Assembly: GCA_002327305.1 (NCBI GenBank)
Contig: DCUZ01000110.1
Span: 1-25,822, forward strand
DNA length: 25,822 nucleotides
Origin: Holophagales bacterium UBA2201
GTDB lineage: Bacteria > Acidobacteriota > Thermoanaerobaculia > UBA2201
Direction: 5' to 3'
The first letter of the stretch is position 1; every line of letters begins with the position of its first letter. Below the pieces are notes generated by a model that saw only the letters and a program-made list of their open reading frames with translations, was not told where the DNA came from and did no database searches. Positions 1 through 7,305 of this stretch are shown here, one piece after another. The position numbers and the translations under genes are program-made.

Positions 1-348
1 GGAGTCGTGGGTGTTGAGCTCGATGTCGAAGACATCGATGTCGGCGAACCTCTTGAACAGGACGCCCTTGCCCTCCATGACCGGCTTGCCTGCCAGGGCG
101 CCGATGTCGCCGAGGCCCAGGACGGCGGTGCCGTTGGAGATGACGGCGACGAGGTTCCCCTTGGCGGTGTATTCGTAGGCCAGTTCGGGGTCCTTTTCGA
201 TCGCCAGGCACGGAGTGGCCACTCCGGGCGTATAGGCCAGCGAAAGGTCCTTCTGTGTCAGGCAGGGCTTGGTGGTGACGACCTCAATTTTGCCCTTGCG
301 TCCCCTGGAGTGGTATTCGAGCGCTTCTTCTTTGGTCACGAGACCCAT
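1..348 (-). CDS. NAD(P)-dependent malic enzyme, N-terminal part (cut by window edge)
   Basis: The reverse strand encodes 116 residues starting MGLVTKEEALEYHSRGRKGK and continuing through the typical bacterial malic-enzyme N-domain: a KPCLTQKDLSLAYTPGVA segment, then YEYTAKGNLVAVISNGTAVL and GLGDIGALAGKPVMEGKGVL. Malic enzyme decarboxylates malate to pyruvate in the cytoplasm with reduction of NAD or NADP. The YTPGVA stretch and the GNLVAVISNGTAVLGLGDIG stretch are diagnostic of the malic N-domain; the NAD-binding domain lies outside the window, so cofactor choice cannot be judged. The ATG at 346-348 is preceded by a GAGAGG ribosome site and by a consensus promoter. The gene runs off the left edge with an open frame and no sign of damage. 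It is divergent from the FG-GAP gene and has no visible partner here. Confidence 0.93.
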   Translation of the reverse strand, partial: MGLVTKEEALEYHSRGRKGKIEVVTTKPCLTQKDLSLAYTPGVATPCLAIEKDPELAYEYTAKGNLVAVISNGTAVLGLGDIGALAGKPVMEGKGVLFKRFADIDVFDIELNTHDS

Positions 349-386
349 ACGACACCTCTCTTTGTATTGGATTTCACATTCACCAT

Positions 387-415
387 AGTTTAGAAGGTTT
401 CGCGTGCCTTGTCAA
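387..415 (-). promoter_or_regulatory. Sigma70-type promoter of the malic enzyme gene
   Basis: On the minus strand TTGACA (410-415) is followed after exactly 17 bases by TAAACT (387-392). The predicted start of transcription is near 380, giving a leader of about 33 bases that contains the GAGAGG ribosome site. A perfect -35 box with ideal spacing makes this one of the clearest promoters in the window. No operator-like palindrome is visible on it. Confidence 0.8.
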
Positions 416-511
416 CGCACCCCGGCGGGGAGGAAGCGGGGGCCCCGGGCGACTGCCGGCAAGAGGAAGGCGGCCTGGGGCGGTCCGTGGCTACGGGACG
501 CGCCCGTCCGC

Positions 512-540
512 TTGAATTTTCGCCGCCGATACCGCATAAT
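512..540 (+). promoter_or_regulatory. Sigma70-type promoter of the FG-GAP protein gene
   Basis: TTGAAT (512-517), a 17-base spacer, then CATAAT (535-540). Transcription would begin near 547, about 20 bases before the ATG at 568, leaving just enough room for the AAAGGAGG ribosome site at 554-561. This supports the ATG at 568 over the longer open frame that begins at 409, whose first 53 codons overlap the promoter. Confidence 0.7.
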
Positions 541-567
541 GAGATGGGAAATCAAAGGAGGTCGATC

Positions 568-3500
568 ATGTGGCATCGGGCAGTTTTCGCTTCCGTCATT
601 TCCGCTGTTGTTCTCCTCCCTTTCACCGCTTTCGGCCAGACGATCCCCATAAAACCTGCCGGACCTCCGGGCCAGGGGGCGCCGTCTTTGCCGGCCGGGG
701 TGCAGGCGGACTGGTGGAGCCAGGTCCAGGCCAATATCCAGAAGGAAGAATACGCCATCACCTGGCAGGAGGAGACAGGCCTGCCCGGGATCAAGGCCGC
801 CTATCAGGCCCCCAACCGGGCGCAGGGGTTCCGGACCTGGTTCACCGAGGAGGGGATCCGGGTGGTGCCGCGCACCGGCGAGAAAGCAAGTTGGGTTTGG
901 GGATTGGAACTGCTGGGACCGGAAGCTGGAAGCTGGAAGCCAGAAGCCGGGGAAAAGCAAAAACCGGGGATCCATGTGTCGGAGAATCGCATCGAGTTCG
1001 ACCGGGGGTGGATAACCGAATGGTACGTGAATGCGCCAGAGGGATTGGAACAAGGGTTTACCATTCCCTTCCCCCTCCCGGCAGCTGGCAGCTGGCAGAT
1101 GGCAGACGGGGAAGAGCATGTGGCGCAGGCACTCCTGCCTGCGATCAGCGGTGCGCAGACTGGAGAGTCTGCGCTACATATCGATCTCCGCCTCTCCGGC
1201 AATCTTCGCCCAAAATTCGCCGACGACGGCCAGGCGGTGGACTTCTACGACAACTGGAACGTCAGCGTCATCCACTACGCCAAGCTAATCGTCACCGATG
1301 CCACCGGCCGCGTCCTGCCCGCGCGTTTTGAGGGGTGGGCGGGCGTGACGAGCTACGAGCTGCCAGCTGCCAGCTGCCGGTCGGGAGGCGGCATCAGAAT
1401 TGTCATTGATGCCGCCGGGGCGGTGTATCCCCTCACCATCGATCCCCTCGCCACCAGCCCCGCCTGGACCGCCCTGGGGGAGAACGCGGGCGACAACTTC
1501 GGCTACTCCGTGGCGACGGCAGGGGATGTGAACGGGGACGGCTACGCCGATGTCATCGTAGGGGCCCCCGCCTTCAGCAGTTCTGCCGGAAAAGCGTACC
1601 TGTTCCTGGGCTCGGCATCGGGCCTCTCCGGTGCGGCGGACTGGTCTGCCGTGGGGCAGAATGCGGGTGACCGCCTCGGTTGCAGAGTGGCCACGGCAGG
1701 GGATGTGAACGGGGATGCGTATTCCGATGTCCTGCTCGGCGCGGAGGGCTTCAACAGCTATGCGGGCAAGGCGTATCTGCTGCTGGGCGGTCCCGCGGGC
1801 TTGACGGGCACGCCGGCCGGCCCGGCCTGGAGCGCCACGGGAGAAGCCGCATCCGACAGTTTCGGCACATCCCTGTCCACCGCGGGGGACGTGAACGGGG
1901 ACGGCTACTCGGACGTGGTGGTGGGCGCGTACGCCTACGGCTCGGAAGCCGGAAAGGTCTACCTATACGTTGGGGGGGCCACGGGGCTGTCGTCCTCGGC
2001 AGTCTGGACCGCCACCGGCGCTGCGGCGAGCGACCGCTTCGGAAACTGCGTGGCCACAGCCGGGGACGTGAACGGCGACGGGTACTCCGACGTGGCCGTG
2101 GGGGCGGCCTGGCTCGGAAAATGCTACCTCTACCTTGGTTGCCCATCCGGGCTCGGGAGCGCACCTTCCTGGACCGCCACCGGCGAAAACCCGTACGACG
2201 GATTCGGCTGGGCCGTCGCCACGGCGGGGGACGTGAACGGGGACGGGTATGCGGATCTGGCGGTGGGGGCCACCGAGTACAGCAGTCAAGCTGGAAAGGT
2301 CTATCTCTACTTCGGGGGGGCCGCGGGGCTGCCGACCGCGGCTTCGTGGACCGCCGTTGGGGAGGGCGTGAGCTCGCTGGGTTGCTCCCTGGGGACCGCG
2401 GGCGACGTGAATGGTGACGGGTATGCCGACTTGATCGCGGGCGCCTTCGCCTACGATTTCCACATGGGCCGGGCCTACGTTTACCTTGGGAGTGCCACCG
2501 GCCTGTCGGCCCCGGCCGCCTGGGTCGCTACGGGGGTGAGCTCGCCCGACCGGTTCGGCTACAGCGTGGCCACGGCCGGTGACGTGAACGGGGACGGCTA
2601 CTCCGACGTGGTCGCGGGGGCCTTCAGCTTCAGCGCCGGCGCCTCGACGGGAAAGGCATACCTGTACCTGGGAGGACCGTCGGGTCTCGCATCCACATCC
2701 TCATGGAACCGGACCGGTGACGCCGCGGGCGACGCGTTCGGCGTTTCCGTGGCCACGGCAGGGGATGTGAACGGGGACGGGTACGCGGACGTGGTGGTGG
2801 GGGCCTTCGGCCACAACAGCGGAACCGGGAAGGCCTACCTCTATCTGGGCGAAGCGTCCGGGCCATCGACCACGGCCCCGTGGACGGTCGAAGGGGAGGC
2901 CGCCGGCGACCAATTCGGGGTCTCGGTGGCTTCAGCGGGGGATGTGAACGGGGATGGGTACGCGGACGTAGTGGTGGGGGCCTTCGGTCACGACAGCGCC
3001 TCCGGAAAGGCATACCTCTACCTTGGAGGAGCGGCCGGACTCTCGTCCTCCACCGCGTGGACGGCCACCGGCGAGAACGCCTATGACCTGTTTGGGATCT
3101 TCGTGACGACCGCGGGGGACGTGAACGGGGACGGCTACGCGGATGTGGCGGTGTGCGGCCTCCGCTACGGCGACGACGCCGGCAAGGTCTATCTTTACTC
3201 GGGCGGGCCGGCCGGCCTCTCGTCAACGGCCGTGTGGACCGCCACCGGGGAAACCACCAACATCAATTTCAGCCACGCCCTGGCCGCCGCGGGGGACGTC
3301 AACGGGGACGGCTACGCGGACCTGGTGGTGGGGGCCGCCAGCTACGGCGGCAGCACGGGCAAGGCCTACCTCTACCTGGGGGGAGCGTCGGGGCTCTCCT
3401 CCACGCCCTCCTGGACCGCCACCGGCGAGGCCCCGGGCGACCGGTACGGCTTTTCCGCCGCTACGGCGGGGGACGTGAACGGGGACGGGTATTCGGATGT

Positions 3501-4635
3501 CATGGTGGGAGCCTATTTGAACGACAGCGGCACCGGCAAGGCCTACCTCTACCTGGGTGGCCCGTCGGGGCTCTCACCGTCGGCCGTGTGGACCGCCGTC
3601 GGGGAAGCCCTGGACGACCAATTCGGCATATCGGTGGCGACGGCGGGTGACGTGAACGGGGACGGCTACTCGGATGTGGTGGTGGGGGCCTACAACTATG
3701 GCGGCCTGGCCGGAAAGGCCTATGTCTACCTGGGTGGGGCCTCCGGGCCGGGGACCACGGCGTCGTGGTCCACGGCCGGGGAAGGCCCGGGCGACTTGTA
3801 TGCGGGGGGATACTCCGGTCCGGCGGCGGGTGACGTGAACGGGGACGGCTATTCGGACATCGTCGTCGGAGCCAACGGCTACGGCGGCAGCACGGGGAAG
3901 GTTTACCTCTATTATGGGAACGGGGGAGCAGGGGCGGAGGTGCGGCCACGGCAACTGCGCAACGACCTCACCACCCCCATCGCGCCCGGCGGCAACGCCT
4001 ACCAAAGCCAGTTCCGCCTCGGGCTCACGCTGCGAAGCCCCATGGGGAAGGCCTGGCGGAAGATGCAGTGGCAGATCACCCCGTGGGGCGGGACCTTCGC
4101 CCCGTCCGTCCTCCCGATCCAGAGCGACGCCACATGGTATTCCAACCCCGTGAACCGCACCCTCCCGGTCACCCTGCCGGAGGACCTCCAGCGGTACACC
4201 TGGCGCGCCCGCGTCAAGTATCACCCGGCGAAGTCGCCCTTCCTGCTCTGGGGGCCCTGGCACACCCTGACGGCCAACGGCCTGTACGAAGCCGACCTGC
4301 GCAGCACCTCGGCCGCCCCGCCGCCTCCCTGTTCCGTGCCCGACGAGCCCTGCTGGCTCTACTCGGTGGTCAAGAGCGGGACCGACTATACGCTGAACTG
4401 GCAGGACCCCAACCAGAGCGATCAGCGGACGGGGTGGAATGTGCGGCGTTCGAACGATGCGGATCTGCCCAAAAACACCTGGTCGCTGGTGGCAACCAAT
4501 ATCGTTGATATGGATGCGGGGACCGCCAATTACCAGTGGACGGACCACTCCGGCGCGAATCCCAGCCCAAGCCCGATCTGGTACTACCAGGTCACCGCTT
4601 ACAACACCATCTGCGGGGCCGAAGGGCCATTCTGA
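568..4635 (+). CDS. Secreted FG-GAP (integrin-type) beta-propeller protein, 14 blades
   Basis: The product has 1355 residues. The ATG at 568 follows AAAGGAGG and opens a signal peptide (MWHRAVF, then a hydrophobic run to about residue 23, ending AFGQ). Residues 25-298 form an N-domain of the type that precedes FG-GAP repeats in many environmental bacteria (WYVNAPEGLEQGF, NLRPKFADDGQAVDFYDNW, AVYPLTIDPLA). Residues about 299-1121 hold 14 blades of about 59 residues, each with a calcium-loop signature DVNGDGYxD and a GKxYLYLGG strand; 14 suggests two seven-bladed propellers. Residues 1122-1355 end in an FN3-like region. It probably acts outside the cell in adhesion or carbohydrate/protein binding; no enzyme motif is visible. 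There is no sorting signal I recognise. The N-domain carries three in-frame heptamer arrays and a hairpin pair, and blade 4 is shortened. The gene is monocistronic and ends at a heptamer array plus terminator. Confidence 0.92.
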   Translation: MWHRAVFASVISAVVLLPFTAFGQTIPIKPAGPPGQGAPSLPAGVQADWWSQVQANIQKEEYAITWQEETGLPGIKAAYQAPNRAQGFRTWFTEEGIRVVPRTGEKASWVWGLELLGPEAGSWKPEAGEKQKPGIHVSENRIEFDRGWITEWYVNAPEGLEQGFTIPFPLPAAGSWQMADGEEHVAQALLPAISGAQTGESALHIDLRLSGNLRPKFADDGQAVDFYDNWNVSVIHYAKLIVTDATGRVLPARFEGWAGVTSYELPAASCRSGGGIRIVIDAAGAVYPLTIDPLATSPAWTALGENAGDNFGYSVATAGDVNGDGYADVIVGAPAFSSSAGKAYLFLGSASGLSGAADWSAVGQNAGDRLGCRVATAGDVNGDAYSDVLLGAEGFNSYAGKAYLLLGGPAGLTGTPAGPAWSATGEAASDSFGTSLSTAGDVNGDGYSDVVVGAYAYGSEAGKVYLYVGGATGLSSSAVWTATGAAASDRFGNCVATAGDVNGDGYSDVAVGAAWLGKCYLYLGCPSGLGSAPSWTATGENPYDGFGWAVATAGDVNGDGYADLAVGATEYSSQAGKVYLYFGGAAGLPTAASWTAVGEGVSSLGCSLGTAGDVNGDGYADLIAGAFAYDFHMGRAYVYLGSATGLSAPAAWVATGVSSPDRFGYSVATAGDVNGDGYSDVVAGAFSFSAGASTGKAYLYLGGPSGLASTSSWNRTGDAAGDAFGVSVATAGDVNGDGYADVVVGAFGHNSGTGKAYLYLGEASGPSTTAPWTVEGEAAGDQFGVSVASAGDVNGDGYADVVVGAFGHDSASGKAYLYLGGAAGLSSSTAWTATGENAYDLFGIFVTTAGDVNGDGYADVAVCGLRYGDDAGKVYLYSGGPAGLSSTAVWTATGETTNINFSHALAAAGDVNGDGYADLVVGAASYGGSTGKAYLYLGGASGLSSTPSWTATGEAPGDRYGFSAATAGDVNGDGYSDVMVGAYLNDSGTGKAYLYLGGPSGLSPSAVWTAVGEALDDQFGISVATAGDVNGDGYSDVVVGAYNYGGLAGKAYVYLGGASGPGTTASWSTAGEGPGDLYAGGYSGPAAGDVNGDGYSDIVVGANGYGGSTGKVYLYYGNGGAGAEVRPRQLRNDLTTPIAPGGNAYQSQFRLGLTLRSPMGKAWRKMQWQITPWGGTFAPSVLPIQSDATWYSNPVNRTLPVTLPEDLQRYTWRARVKYHPAKSPFLLWGPWHTLTANGLYEADLRSTSAAPPPPCSVPDEPCWLYSVVKSGTDYTLNWQDPNQSDQRTGWNVRRSNDADLPKNTWSLVATNIVDMDAGTANYQWTDHSGANPSPSPIWYYQVTAYNTICGAEGPF
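921..966 (+). repeat. In-frame heptamer array 1 inside the FG-GAP gene
   Basis: Consecutive 7-mers GGAAGCT, GGAAGCT, GGAAGCC, AGAAGCC are followed by the tail GGGGAAAAGCA. The same architecture (7-mers, then GGGGAA..AGCA) occurs at 1080-1118 and 4641-4685. Here it is translated as low-complexity residues about 118-133 (EAGSWKPEAGEKQK) in a loop of the N-domain. Confidence 0.75.
1080..1118 (+). repeat. In-frame heptamer array 2 inside the FG-GAP gene
   Basis: Units GGCAGCT, GGCAGCT, GGCAGAT, GGCAGAC then tail GGGGAAGAGCA. Translated as AAGSWQMADGEE. It directly abuts the hairpin pair at 1118-1179, so this site received two repeat types side by side. Confidence 0.75.
1118..1179. repeat. Inverted pair of CTCC-loop hairpins inside coding sequence
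   Basis: Hairpin a: stem CGCAGGCA (1124-1131), loop CTCC (1132-1135), stem TGCCTGCG (1136-1143), preceded by ATGTGG. Hairpin b: stem GCGCAGACT (1153-1161), loop GGAG (1162-1165), stem AGTCTGCGC (1166-1174), followed by TACAT; read on the other strand it is ATGTA-stem-CTCC-stem. The two therefore form a head-to-head pair of one element type. The same pairing recurs at 25701-25773. Translated in frame as about residues 185-204 (VAQALLPAISGAQTGES). Confidence 0.8.
1358..1378 (-). repeat. In-frame heptamer array 3 (inverse orientation)
   Basis: Three perfect AGCTGCC units, the reverse complement of the GGCAGCT units at 1080. Translated as ELPAASC near residues 264-271, in a loop before the YPLTIDP motif of the N-domain. 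No GGGGAA tail is evident on this copy. Confidence 0.65.
1462..3930 (+). repeat. Fourteen tandem coding repeats of about 177 bp (FG-GAP blades)
   Basis: Each unit has the DNA core GGGGACGTGAACGGGGACGG or a close variant, encoding the calcium loop, then a GGAAAGGCCTACCTCTACCT-like segment. Fourteen units can be counted from AWTALGENAGD to GKVYLYYGNGG. Unit 4 lacks about four residues after the calcium loop, unit 6 about two before it, unit 7 gains about two, and unit 14 has a changed pre-loop segment. The strong DNA-level similarity suggests blade duplication or homogenisation by recombination. Confidence 0.9.
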
Positions 4636-4640
4636 GAAGC

Positions 4641-4685
4641 CGCAGTTAGTAGCCCGCAGTCAGGAGCCGGGGAAAGCAAGAACGA
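4641..4685 (+). repeat. Heptamer array 4, directly after the FG-GAP stop codon
   Basis: Five bases after the stop at 4635: CGCAGTT, AGTAGCC, CGCAGTC, AGGAGCC, then GGGGAAAGCAAGAAC. The tail closely matches that of array 1 (GGGGAAAAGCAAAAAC). It lies between the stop codon and the terminator hairpin at 4693-4720, so it would be transcribed as 3' untranslated RNA. Confidence 0.65.
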
Positions 4686-4692
4686 AGCCATG

Positions 4693-4720
4693 AAGGGGCG
4701 GGCCACGGGGCTCGCCCTTT
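4693..4720 (+). terminator. Terminator hairpin of the FG-GAP gene
   Basis: Left arm AAGGGGCGGGCC (4693-4704), loop ACGG, right arm GGCTCGCCCTTT (4709-4720): twelve pairs including two G-U pairs in RNA. The U-run is short (TTT, then GTG), so efficiency is uncertain, but the position between the gene end and the next promoter fits. Confidence 0.65.
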
Positions 4721-4723
4721 GTG

Positions 4724-4750
4724 TTGACGTTCACAAGGTTGGAGTAGAAT
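4724..4750 (+). promoter_or_regulatory. Promoter of the purine permease gene, near-leaderless
   Basis: TTGACG (4724-4729) and TAGAAT (4745-4750) with a short 15-base spacer. The ATG at 4757 begins only six bases after the -10 box, so transcription should start at or next to the start codon. There is no ribosome site in the intervening AGGGCC. This predicts a leaderless mRNA. Confidence 0.5.
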
Positions 4751-4756
4751 AGGGCC

Positions 4757-6079
4757 ATGTTGGAACGATTCTTTCACCTCCAGGACAACGGGACGACGGT
4801 GCGCCGGGAGGCGGCGGGGGGCGTGGCCACCTTCCTCACCCTCTCCTACATCCTCTTCGTCCAGCCGGTGGTGATGGCGGCGGCGGGGATGGACCAGGGC
4901 GCGGTCTTCACCGCCGTGGTGGTGGGGAGCGCCCTGGCCACCCTCTACATGGCTTTCATCGCCAACTACCCGGTGGCCATCGCCCCGGCCATGGGGCACA
5001 ACTTCTTCTTCACCTACGCGGTGGTGCTGGGGATGGGGACGCCGTGGCCCGTGGCCCTGGGGGCCGTGGCCGTGGCGGGGACCGCTTTCGTCATCCTCTC
5101 CAAATGGGGGTTCAGGGAAAAGATCATCACCATCGTCCCCGACCCCATCAAGCACGCCATCGCCGTGGGGATCGGCCTCCTCATCTGCATGATCGGCCTC
5201 CAATGGGGCGGCATCGTGGTCTCCAAGCCCGGCACCCTCATGGGGTTCGGCGACCTCCATTCCCCTCCGGTCCTGGTCACCCTCATCGGCCTGCTGGTGA
5301 TGGGCGTGCTCACCGTGCGGAAGGCGCGCGGGGCCATCCTCTTCGGCATTCTGGCCTCCACGGCGGCCGCGGCCGCTTTCGGCCTGGTGAAGTACCAGGG
5401 GATCGCCGCCCTGCCCCCCTCCATCGCCCCCACCCTCTTCAAGCTGGACATCGCCGGGGCCTTCCAGGTGAAGCACATCGAGGTTATCTTTGTCTTCTTC
5501 TTCCTGGCCCTCTTCGACACCATCGGCACCCTTATCGGGGTGTCCCAGCAGGCGGGTCTGATGCGGAACGGGAAACTGCCGCGCGCCGAGAAGGCCCTCC
5601 TGGCCGACGCGCTGGGAACGGTGACCGGGGCCGCCCTGGGGACCTCGACCCTCACCGCCTATGTCGAAAGCGCCGCCGGCGTGGCCGAGGGGGCGCGCAC
5701 GGGGCTGGCCAATGTGTTCACTGCCGCCTGCTTCCTCCTCTCCCTCTTTTTCTTCCCGGTCGTTTCCATGGTGGGGGCCGGCGTGCCGGTGGGGGAGGCG
5801 GTATATCACCCCACGGTGGCCGCGGCGCTCATCCTGGTGGGGTCGCTGATGTTCCAGCTCACCCGCGGCATCGACTGGTCCGACCCGGCCCTGGCCCTCC
5901 CCGCCTTCCTGGCCATCATCATCATGCCGGTGACATTGTCCATCACCGAGGGGATCGCCTTTGCCTTCATCGCGCATTCCCTTTTGCGCCTGGCGCAGGG
6001 GCGGACGCGGGAGGCGCACTGGCTGTTCCATCTCTTCTCGCTGTTGTTCCTCCTCCGGTACATTTTCATCACGCTCTGA
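4757..6079 (+). CDS. NCS2/AzgA-family guanine-hypoxanthine (purine) permease
   Basis: The 440-residue protein has the usual length and about 12-14 hydrophobic segments of the AzgA branch (COG2252) of the NCS2 transporters, which import guanine, hypoxanthine or adenine by proton symport across the inner membrane. Visible family marks: FLTLSYILFVQPVVM near residue 28, MGHNFFFTYAVV (the membrane half-helix region of TM3), ALFDTIGTLIGV near 254 with its conserved Asp, and GTSTLTAYVESAAGVAEGAR near 295. Exact substrate cannot be read from sequence. The start codon is fixed by the first hydrophobic segment and the MLERFFHLQ lead typical of the family. It is a single-gene unit between a terminator and the mscS promoter. 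Confidence 0.9.
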   Translation: MLERFFHLQDNGTTVRREAAGGVATFLTLSYILFVQPVVMAAAGMDQGAVFTAVVVGSALATLYMAFIANYPVAIAPAMGHNFFFTYAVVLGMGTPWPVALGAVAVAGTAFVILSKWGFREKIITIVPDPIKHAIAVGIGLLICMIGLQWGGIVVSKPGTLMGFGDLHSPPVLVTLIGLLVMGVLTVRKARGAILFGILASTAAAAAFGLVKYQGIAALPPSIAPTLFKLDIAGAFQVKHIEVIFVFFFLALFDTIGTLIGVSQQAGLMRNGKLPRAEKALLADALGTVTGAALGTSTLTAYVESAAGVAEGARTGLANVFTAACFLLSLFFFPVVSMVGAGVPVGEAVYHPTVAAALILVGSLMFQLTRGIDWSDPALALPAFLAIIIMPVTLSITEGIAFAFIAHSLLRLAQGRTREAHWLFHLFSLLFLLRYIFITL

Positions 6080-6105
6080 TCCCCCTCACCGCTGAGATTT
6101 TGGAC

Positions 6106-6149
6106 CGGGCGGACCCCGCAGGGTGCGCCCGCAGGGGCCGATCCGCCCG
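6106..6149 (+). terminator. Possible weak terminator after the purine permease gene
   Basis: CGGGCGGA (6106-6113) pairs with TCCGCCCG (6142-6149) around a 28-base interior that holds two direct copies of CCCGCAGGG. There is no U-run, only GGGTTT further on, which overlaps the mscS -35 box. It may stop transcription with Rho or simply be GC-rich spacer. Confidence 0.3.
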
Positions 6150-6158
6150 CCGACGGGT

Positions 6159-6188
6159 TTGACAGGAGGCGGCGCGGTCCGCTACAAT
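6159..6188 (+). promoter_or_regulatory. Sigma70-type promoter of the mscS-DUF5752-treT-otsAB operon
   Basis: Perfect TTGACA (6159-6164), 18-base spacer, TACAAT (6183-6188). Transcription should start near 6195, leaving a leader of about 73 bases that ends in the AAGGAGG ribosome site before the ATG at 6268. The housekeeping-type promoter argues that the operon has basal expression rather than being only stress-induced. Confidence 0.75.
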
Positions 6189-6267
6189 GGTGGCGTCCGG
6201 GGCCTTCGTGTCCCCTCCTTCAGACGCAGCAGAAACACAATCCGCCGTCAAGGAGGCCTAACCCGCC

Positions 6268-7305
6268 ATGAATGAACTTTGGAGCCAATGGTTCGTCCCC
6301 GTCGCCGTGGGAGCCGCCGCCGCGGGCATCCTCACCCTGATCCGCCTGGTGGTGTTCCGCCTCCTCGGACGCTGGGCCCGGAAGACCGAGACGAAACTGG
6401 ACGACATCGTCCTGCAGGAGTTCCGCCGCCCCTCGATCTTCTGGTGCATTGCGGTCGGGCTCGACGTGGGGCTGACCGTTTCGGAACTTCCCGGCCGTTA
6501 CATGGGGGTGGCGAACAAGGCGCTCTGGGCGGCGATCATCCTCTCGGTGTCCCTGACGCTGGCCTCCCTCGCCGTGCGCCTGCTGAAGAGCTCCATCGAG
6601 GAGGCCCGCATCCCCATCGCCGCCTCCGGGCTGGTCTTCGGCGTCCTCCGGTGGGGCATCATCCTCATCGGCATCGTCGTTATCCTCGGGGCCCTCGGGG
6701 TTTCGGTGGCCCCCATCCTCACCGCCCTCGGCGTCGGCGGTCTGGCCGTGGCGCTGGCCATGCAGGACACCCTGGCCAACCTCTTCGCCGGTATTCACAT
6801 CCTGATGGAAAAGAGCGTCCGGGTGGGGGACTTCGTCCGCCTGGAGAGCGGTCAGGAGGGGTATGTGGACGACATCTCCTGGCGCACCACCCGGGTGCGC
6901 CTCCTGAGCAATAACATGGTGATCATCCCCAACGCCAAACTGTCGCAGAGCGTCCTGACCAACTACTACCTGCCGGAGAAGAGGATGTCCCTCCTCATCC
7001 CCGTGGGGGTCAGCTACGACTGCGACCCGGCGAAGGTGGAAGCGGTGTTGTTGGAGGTGGCGAAGGAGGCCGCGGGGAAACTGCCGGGTCTGCTGGCCGA
7101 GCCCGCCCCGTTCGTCCGGTTCAACCCCGGATTCGGCGCGAGTTCCCTCGATTTCACCCTCATCTGCCAGGTGGCGGAGTTCACGGACCAGTACGCCGTC
7201 CAGCACGAACTGCGCAAGCGCATCTTCGCCCGGTTCCGCGTGGAGGGGATCGAGATCCCCTTCCCCCAGCGGGTGGTCCACATGCGGGCGGAGAAGGAGA
7301 AATAG
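6268..7305 (+). CDS. MscS-family small-conductance mechanosensitive channel
   Basis: The 345-residue inner-membrane protein has three to four N-terminal hydrophobic helices, then the MscS pore helix and beta domain. The pore region is VAPILTALGVGGLAVALAMQ with small-residue Gly/Ala packing, followed by DTLANLFAGIHILMEKSVRVGDFV near residues 168-192. The Sm-like beta domain follows (GYVDDISWRTTRVRL, then NNMVIIPNAKLSQS) and an alpha/beta C-domain reaches about 340. Such channels open on membrane tension and release solutes on hypo-osmotic shock. Start: ATG at 6268 after AAGGAGG. It is the first gene of an operon whose other members make trehalose, which fits a shared osmotic role. Its stop is directly followed by the next start. 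Confidence 0.93.
   Translation: MNELWSQWFVPVAVGAAAAGILTLIRLVVFRLLGRWARKTETKLDDIVLQEFRRPSIFWCIAVGLDVGLTVSELPGRYMGVANKALWAAIILSVSLTLASLAVRLLKSSIEEARIPIAASGLVFGVLRWGIILIGIVVILGALGVSVAPILTALGVGGLAVALAMQDTLANLFAGIHILMEKSVRVGDFVRLESGQEGYVDDISWRTTRVRLLSNNMVIIPNAKLSQSVLTNYYLPEKRMSLLIPVGVSYDCDPAKVEAVLLEVAKEAAGKLPGLLAEPAPFVRFNPGFGASSLDFTLICQVAEFTDQYAVQHELRKRIFARFRVEGIEIPFPQRVVHMRAEKEK

Noticed and set aside
7..393. 128-codon plus-strand frame over the malic enzyme start
   Set aside because: Antisense shadow of a clearly recognised malic-enzyme N-domain; it also runs across that gene's promoter.
409..567. 53-codon upstream extension of the FG-GAP gene
   Set aside because: It runs over the promoter at 512-540, and the downstream ATG has a perfect ribosome site and begins a signal peptide.
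1462..3930. Non-coding tandem repeat or misassembly
   Set aside because: Every unit keeps the reading frame and the calcium-loop residues, with substitutions spread as expected of protein blades; unit number could still be wrong.
4646..6031. 461-codon minus-strand frame over the purine permease
   Set aside because: Its His/Glu/Gly-rich translation is the mirror of a membrane protein; the sense frame has clear AzgA motifs.
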